Positions 57,610-64,000 of a stretch of 64,000 nucleotides of DNA are shown here, in pieces. Source of the DNA: Panulirus ornatus. Lineage: Eukaryota; Arthropoda; Malacostraca; Decapoda; Palinuridae. The translations under genes and the position numbers were made by a program. The DNA lies in the NCBI RefSeq assembly GCF_036320965.1, contig NC_092230.1:48971594-49035593 (forward strand). Reading direction: 5' to 3'. The notes below the pieces were generated by a model, which saw nothing but the letters and a program-made list of their open reading frames with translations, was not told the origin of the DNA and did no database searches. How positions within the stretch are numbered: position 1 is the stretch's first letter; each line of letters starts with the position of its first letter.

Positions 57610-59275
57610 TGAGTATTCCTGGGAAATTATATGGGAGGGTATTGATTGAGAGGATGAAAGCATGTACAGAGCATCAGATTGGGGAAGAGCAGTGTGGTTT
57701 CAGAATTGGTAGAGGATGTGTGGATCAGGTGTTTGCTCTGAAGAATGTATGTGAGAAATACTTAGAAAAGCAAATGGATTTGTATGTAGCATTTATGGAT
57801 CTGGAGAAGGCATATGATAGAGTTGATAGAGATGCTCTGTGGAAGGCATTAGAAATATATGGAGTGGGAGGCAAGTTGCTAGAAGCAGTGAAAAGCTTTT
57901 ATCAAGGATGTAAGGCATGTGTACGAGTAGGAAGAGAGGAAAGTGATTGGTTGTCAGTGAATGTAGATTTGCGGCAGGGGTGTGTGAAGTCTCCATGGTT
58001 GTTTAATTTGTTTATGGATGGGGTAGTTAGGGAGGTGAATGCAAGAGTTTTGGAGAGAGAGGCAAGTATGCAGTCTATTGTGGATGAGAGGGCTTGGGAT
58101 GTGAGTCAGTTGTTGTTTGCTGATGATACAGCACTGGTGGCAGATTCAGGTGAGAAACTGCAGAAGCTGGTGACTGAGTTTGGTAAAGTGTGTGAAAGAA
58201 GAAAGCAGAGAGTAAATGTGAATTAGAGCAAGGTTATTACGTACAGTAGAGTTGAGGGACAAATCATTTGGGAGGTAGGTTTGAATGGAGAAAAGCCAGA
58301 GGAAGTGAAGTGTTTTAGATAGCTGGAAGTGGATCTGGCAGCAGATGGAAGCATGGAAGCAGAAGTGAGTCATATGGTGGGGAAGGGGGCGAAAGTTCTG
58401 GGAGCGTTGAGAAATGTGTGGAAGGCGAGAACATTATCTTGGAAAGCAAAAATGGCTATGTTTGAAGGAATAGTGGCATGGGCTATAGATAGGGTTGTGC
58501 AGAGGAGGGTGGATGTGTTGGAAATGAGATGTTTGAGGACAATAGGTGGTGTGGGGTAGTTTGATCGAGTAAGTAATGAAAAGGTAAGAGAGATGTGTGG
58601 TAATAAAAAGAGTGTGGTTGAGAGAGCAGAAGAGGGTGTATTGAAATGGTTTGGACACATGTTGAGAATGAGTGAGGAAAGATTGACAAAGAGGATATAT
58701 GTATCAGAGGTGGAGTGAATGAGAAGTGGGAGACCAAATTGGAGGTGGAAAAATGGAGTGAAAAAGATTTTGAGCTATCGGGGCCTGAACATGCAGGAGG
58801 GTGAAAGGCGTTTAGGGAATAGGGTGAATTGGAATGATGTGGTATACCAGGGCCGACAGGCATGTAAAGCGTCTGGGGTAAGCCATGGAAAGTCTTGTGG
58901 GGCCTGGATGTGGAAAGGGAGCTCTGGTTTTGGTGCATTATACATGACAGCTAGACATTGAGTGTGAACGAATATGGCCTTTGTTGTCTTTTCTTAGCGC
59001 TACCTCGCGCACATGCGGGGGGAGGGAGTTGTCATTTCATGTGTGGCAGGGTGGCGATGGTAATGAATAAAGGCAACAAGTATGAATTATGTACATGTGT
59101 ATATATGTCCGTGTATGTACATATATGTATACGTTGAAATGTATAGGTATGTATATGTGCATGTGTGGATGTGTATGTATATACATGTGTATGTGGGTGG
59201 TTTTGTCCATTCTTTCGTCTGTTTCCTTGCGTTACCTTGCTAACGCAGGAGACAGCGACAAAGTATGATACATAT
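57610..59275 (+). mobile_element. LINE-A copy L25c, RT to tail, long 3' UTR
   Basis: Begins 'GAGTATTCCTGGGAAATTA' (SIPGKLYGR). RT is open through FADDTALV to a TAG at about 58224 (AAG of 'NKSK' mutated), then decayed C-terminal coding, family stop altered, long 3' UTR, tail 'GGAGACAGCGACAAAGTATG'. Confidence 0.85.
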
Positions 59276-59284
59276 AAATATGAA

Positions 59285-59516
59285 TGATAAATATATATTT
59301 TTTTTTTATTATACTTGACCACCATATCCTATGTTAGTGAGGTAGCACAAGGAAACAGACGAAGAATGGCCCAACCCACCCACATACACATGTATATACA
59401 TAAACGCCCACACACGTGCATATATATACAGATACAAAGAGGATGTATGTGTCAGAGCAGTGAGAGACCAAATTGGTGGTGGAAGGATGGAGTGAAAAAG
59501 ATTTTGAGCATTCGGG
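59285..59516. mobile_element. Opposed LINE-A tail and C-terminal pieces
   Basis: 59290-59430 is a 3' tail on the - strand; 59437-59516 is a + strand C-terminal piece ('GAGAGACCAAATTGGTGGTGG', 'AAAAAGATTTTGAGCATTCG'). They may be a small 5'-inverted insertion or two fragments. Confidence 0.65.
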
Positions 59517-60130
59517 GATTTCCTGTTTGATGATCAAGATTATTGATAAACCATGAAAAATCTTTCATTTGGTAATCTAACTTGTTTGTCAAATAGGATT
59601 GCAGATATTTTTGAGTTGGTGAATAAATAGTTAGACTGCCTTTCTTAGAACTGATGTTGCTTAGCCAAGTTTATTATTAATTTACATAGATTAGCAGCAT
59701 TTAATTTAGTAAGCAGCAAAGTTAGACATTTTATCCATAACATATATTACATTAGTGGTTATAATTGAAGTCATTAGGGAAGTTTTTAATTCTCTAGCAG
59801 CTTTGAGTTTCAAAACAACCTTATCAAAGTTGCTTATTCATTTGTCCCATTTTTTAATGGTTTGATCCTACTTTTCATACTGATTTGTTTCTTATCGAAG
59901 AGCATCCTTCTCCAAACTTTGCTAGGAATTTGTCTGTAAATGATGATCTTTCCTTGGAAATTTATCATGATAAAGGCCATTTCCCATTGCTAAAGTCATA
60001 TCCCTGACTGAAGAACTTCTGTTGAAAGTAATACTCTCCAGTAATGATAGTTTGTTCCAAAAGATGTATTATTTCTGATTTGCAGTATTTAAGGATCGGT
60101 ATATCTGTCTATTTTGTCATATTTTTTATT
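59517..60130. other. Intron sequence, nothing recognised
   Basis: AT-rich, no repeat partner or coding support. Confidence 0.5.
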
Positions 60131-60290
60131 TCATTCCCATTTACATGGGTTGGATCAAATATACAACTTCTCTGTTAAATGCCATACGAGTCTACTGTGA
60201 AATTTATTTTGCAAAACTGGGGTTCTCAGACCCAACCCAGCTGGCTGGTAAAGGGCAGTGACACCCAGTTCCCTAGGGGTAGATGTTCCT
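60131..60290. repeat. Dispersed repeat RA, copy 2
   Basis: Collinear with 24410-24560: 'CCCATTTACATGGG' ... 'GGGCAGTGACACCCAGTTCC'. Confidence 0.55.
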
Positions 60291-60511
60291 TGTAGCCTTA
60301 AAGAATCAACAAGTAAGTGATACAGTATACCATGGTGAGTGTTTTTATTCTGTCTAATGATTTCCATATGGAAATAAAGGTTTATTCTCTTCCAATTTTT
60401 TTTTTTATTTTTCATCCCATGTAGGACTGAATAATACAAGCATGAATAAGACAAGAGAATAACCTATTTTTAAGAATAAGAGGATTCTTTCTTCTTGCAT
60501 CATGCTCATGA

Positions 60512-62673
60512 TAGCAAGATATTTTTTTTTTTTTTTTTTTTTATACTTTGTCGCTGTCTCCCGCGTTTGCGAGGTAGCGCAAGGAAACAGACGAAAGAAA
60601 TGGCCCAACCCCCCCCCATACACATGTACATACACACGTCCACACACGCAAATATACATACCTACACAGCTTTCCTTGGTTTACCCCGGACGCTTCACAT
60701 GCCTTGATTCAATCCACTGACAGCACGTCAACCCCTGTATACCACATCGCTCCAATTCACTCTATTCCTTGCCCTCCTTTCACCCTCCTGCATGTTCAGG
60801 CCCCGATCACACAAAATCCTTTTCACTCCATCTTTCCACCTCCAATTTGGTCTCCCTCTTCTCCTCGTTCCCTCCACCTCCGACACATATATCCTCTTGG
60901 TCAATCTTTCCTCACTCATTCTCTCCATGTGCCCAAACCATTTCAAAACACCCTCTTCTGCTCTCTCAACCACGCTCTTTTTATTTCCACACATCTCTCT
61001 TACCCTTACGTTACTTACTCGATCAAACCACCTCACACCACACATTGTCCTCAAACATCTCATTTCCAGCACATCCATCCTCCTGCGCACAACTCTATCC
61101 ATAGCCCACGCCTCGCAACCATACAACATTGTTGGAACCACTATTCCTTCAAACATACCCATTTTTGCTTTCCGGGATAATGTTCTCGACTTCCACACAT
61201 TTTTCAAGGCTCCCAAAATTTTCGCCCCCTCCCCCACCCTATGATCCACTTCCGCTTCCATGGTTCCATCCGCTGACAGATCCACTCCCAGATATCTAAA
61301 ACACTTCACTTCCTCCAGTTTTTCTCCATTCAAACTCACCTCCCAATTGACTTGACCCTCAACCCTACTGTACCTAATAACCTTGCTCTTATTCACATTT
61401 ACTCTTAACTTTCTTCTTCCACACACTTTACCAAACTCCGTCACCAGCTTCTGCAGTTTCTCACATGAATCCGCCACCAGCGCTGTATCAGTATTAGTAT
61501 TAGTGAAAGAGAAGAGAGAGGCATTTGGACGATTTTTGCAGGGAAAAAATGCAATTGAGTGGGAGAAGTATAAAAGAAAGAGACAGGAGGTCAAGAGAAA
61601 GGTGCAAGAGGTGAAAAAAAGGGCAAATGAGAGTTGGGGTGAGAGACTATCAGTAAATTTTAGGGAGAATAAAAAGATGTTCTGGAAGGAGGTAAATAGG
61701 GTGCGTAAGACAAGGGAGCAAATGGGAACTTCAGTGAAGGGCGTAAATGGGGAGGTGATAACAAGTAGTGGTGATGTGAGAAGGAGATGGAATGAGTATT
61801 TTGAAGGTTTGTTGAATGTGTCTGATGACAGAGTGGCAGATATAGGGTGTTTGGGTCGAGGTGGTGTGCAAAGTGAGAGGGTTAGGAAAAATGATTTGGT
61901 AAACAGAGAAGAGGTAGTAAAAGCTTTGCGGAAGATGAAAGCCGGCAAGGCAGCAGGTTTGGATGGTATTGCAGTGGAATTTATTAAAAAAGGGGGTGAC
62001 TGTATTGTTGACTGGTTGGTAAGGTTATTTAATGTATGTATGACTCATGGTGAGGTGCCTGAGGATTGGCGGAATGCGTGCATAGTGCCATTGTACAAAG
62101 GCAAAGGGGATAAGAGTGAGTGCTCAAATTACAGAGGTATAAGTTTGTTGAGTATTCCTGGTAAATTATATGGGAGGGTATTGATTGAGAGGGTGAAGGC
62201 ATGTACAGAGCATCAGATTGGGGAAGAGCAGTGTGGTTTCAGAAGTGGTAGAGGATGTGTGGATCAGGTGTTCGCTTTGGAGAATGTATGTGAGAAATAC
62301 TTAGAAAAGCAAATGGATTTGTATGTAGCATTTATGGATCTGGAGAAGGCATATGATAGAGTTGATAGAGATGCTCTGTGGAAGGTATTAAGAATATATG
62401 GTGTGGGAGGCAAGTTGTTAGAAGCAGTGAAAAGTTTTTATCGAGGATGTAAGGCATGTGTACGTGTAGGAAGAGAGGAAAGTGATTGGTTCTCAGTGAA
62501 TGTAGGTTTGCGGCAGGGGTGTGTGATGTCTCCATGGTTGTTTAATTTGTTTATGGATGGGGTTGTTAGGGAGGTAAATGCAAGAGTCTTGGAAAGAGGG
62601 GCAAGTATGAAGTCTGTTGGGGATGAGAGAGCTTGGGAAGTGAGTCAGTTGTTGTTCGCTGGTAGCAAGATAT
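60512..62673 (-). mobile_element. LINE-A copy L26, twin-primed insertion with 11-bp target-site duplication
   Basis: Flanked by TAGCAAGATAT at 60512-60522 and 62663-62673. Inside: oligo-A tail (T run 60523-60542 on +), short 3' UTR, and - strand coding from 'DTALVADSCEKLQKLVTEF' (61490) to the stop at 60728; then, inverted, + strand coding from 'VLVKEKREAFGRFLQGKNAI' (about 61500) through linker and RT to 'EVSQLLFA' (62660). The LINE coordinates of the two halves meet at LLFA/DTALV, so this is one insertion with a 5' inversion. Both halves are open with no stop. Confidence 0.93.
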
Positions 62674-63456
62674 GGGAGCCCTAATTTTCCTTTACACAAT
62701 ACCCCTTATAGATCTAGTGTTGCTATGAATCATAACAAATGTGGGGGAAATATTTTCTCACACTGGCCAAGTTTGGCATCCACTAGACTCAGGAGTGCTA
62801 GACAGACCTTCTTATTTGTTGTATATATGTGATTATTTGAAACTGAATTAGTCAGTGATTTTATGTATTTTTCACCATACTTCTGCTGTAAAGGGAAGGC
62901 AGACACAGTGGGACACTCATGCAAGCATAAGTGCATTACAAGAAGAGAAAAACCTTCTTACTCTAGTAGGTTTTAGTATACATTTTCATATTTATCATTG
63001 CTTGTAATTTTTTTGCTGACTTTTGCTGTCATTATCTTGTGCATATAGCAACATCCCTGCCCTTAAGTCTCTTCTTCCTTTTTTTGATTTTACATTACTA
63101 CTTACATTGCTATTAGTTACCTGTCACAGCACATCACTGCTTCCCCTTCCCCAAACTTCACTGTCTTTGGCATCACCTCCCATCATATCATATACGTTTT
63201 GTGATACTGTAGTTTTCTTGCTCCTCTACTGGATGAATTAATTTATATCACAAAATATTTTTCTGTGTTTTTCTAATCAACAATATGAACTTTTTCTTCT
63301 GTTGTGAAGATACATCAGTCCATAACTTTTAATCAAGTAAGAGTTTATCCTAGTAATGCAGAGAAGATGGGCTGGTATGGAGAAGGGTTTTAATGATACT
63401 GAATGTCAACAATCAGTAGCAACTCAGCCTAATGATCATCTTGGTCTACCAACCAG
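62674..63456. other. Intron sequence before the last PDE8 exon
   Basis: Nothing recognised up to about 63350. 63362-63456 is open in one frame and contains 'GATGGGCTG' (DGL in another frame), reminiscent of the start of the next PDE8 segment, but no single frame joins it to the exon at 63457. Confidence 0.4.
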
Positions 63457-63644
63457 CAAGGCCCTAAGCCACTGCTATCTGGTCGCCGCAGCAGTAATGA
63501 CACAGTTGTCAAAGTCAACCAACTGCCACGACCATCTCTTCCAGTACTTCATCAACAAGCGTCATCAGCTATACGGGAACTGTTGGCAGATGATATGTCG
63601 TGGGACTTTGATGTTATTAAACTTGAAAAATTCTCAGACAAAAG
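63457..63644 (+). CDS. PDE8: PDE8-family phosphodiesterase, exon (just before the catalytic domain)
   Basis: 188 bp; acceptor CTACCAACCAG gives the phase-0 start required by the previous exon, donor AAAAG|GTAAGA leaves two bases. Encodes 'QGPKPLLSGRRSSNDTVVKV', 'NQLPRPSLPVLHQQASSAIR' and 'ELLADDMSWDFDVIKLEKFS', then 'DK'. 'SWDFDVIKLE' corresponds to 'YWDFDIFELE' that opens the PDE8 catalytic region, and 'GRRSSND' is another basophilic-kinase-like site. The acceptor is weak and upstream sequence in this frame has stops (near 63423), so the 5' boundary is less certain than the frame. Catalytic exons lie beyond the window. Confidence 0.78.
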
Positions 63645-64000
63645 GTAAGAAGTCTAGGTTATGATATAATGTGGTACTGACATTTGATGGCTGTTTGTGT
63701 TTGTTTGTCTTGGGTTTCGGGTATTTAGTTTTACTCATGAATGTATGGTTAAGAGGAGTTGTGAGTAAATAGGTGGGGAAAAAAGTTAGGGAAGATGAGA
63801 AACTGATTGTCTTTTAGAAATTATTGTAACAATAAGATGCCCGTGAAATTGAATTAAAGATATAATCAACAGTTTTAAGACTATTTCCTTTGTAAGAAAC
63901 AGAAGCTTTGGGATTAAGAGTTTTGAAAATTATTGCTGAGAAAGTAAATCAGATAATGATTAAGTACTGAAGAGAAAAGTGGAGTGAAAAAAGTAGTGGT
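63645..64000. other. Start of the next PDE8 intron
   Basis: No coding or repeat signal seen. Confidence 0.5.

Noticed and set aside
63356..63664. 102-aa frame 'MQRRWAGMEKGF' as the real last exon product
   Set aside because: It is open, but the family-matching residues 'SWDFDVIKLE' are in a different frame with a proper donor, so this frame is probably a shadow.

Overview
This is eukaryotic, intron-rich, repeat-saturated DNA. The best reading is a genomic window from an arthropod, probably a decapod crustacean: very long (TA)n tracts, Penelope-like remnants, and an RTE-like LINE whose 3' end carries a 'GCGAGGTAGCG' core that I associate with decapod genomes (recollection, not a search).

The host signal is one gene on the + strand, recognised as a cAMP phosphodiesterase of the PDE8 family. 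Seven exons fit together in phase: 3458-3507, 23658-23825, 32886-33116, 33379-33518, 36443-36585, 52016-52278 and 63457-63644. They encode the end of the N-terminal receiver-like region, the PAS domain, the phosphorylatable linker and the 'TIEAPIT' segment that precedes the catalytic domain. The start of the gene and the HD-type phosphodiesterase domain lie outside the window. Introns are about 20.2, 9.1, 0.26, 2.9, 15.4 and 11.2 kb.

The introns are filled by about 26 copies or fragments of one LINE family, called here LINE-A. It has a single ORF with an APE-type endonuclease, then reverse transcriptase, then a C-terminal domain. One copy (8980-12299, - strand) is essentially full length, and its ~998-codon ORF is broken by a single in-frame amber codon. 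Most other copies are 5' truncated, commonly exactly at a (TA)n tract. Several show a 5' inversion typical of twin priming, and one of these has a clean 11-bp target-site duplication. A ~230-bp SINE-like element (copies at 16925-17690, 21070-21197, 24150-24380 and 33652-33803) has a head homologous to the LINE-A 5' UTR and a tail resembling the LINE-A 3' end.

Other content: two Penelope-like remnants with GIY-YIG traces (720-1720, 32130-32530), L2/CR1/jockey-type LINE debris (1850-3330), a decayed Tc1/mariner-like transposase (40865-41860), a putative TA-flanked inverted-repeat DNA element (52765-55553) containing a degenerate ~0.5-kb tandem repeat, a near-perfect 86-bp-arm hairpin (44412-44601), and (GA)n and (ACC)n microsatellites. 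Layout: 1-3.5 kb old repeats and the first exon; 3.5-23.6 kb dense LINE-A/SINE cluster; 23.7-36.6 kb four exons among more LINE-A; 36.6-52 kb older elements; 52-63.6 kb DNA element, LINE-A and the last exon.
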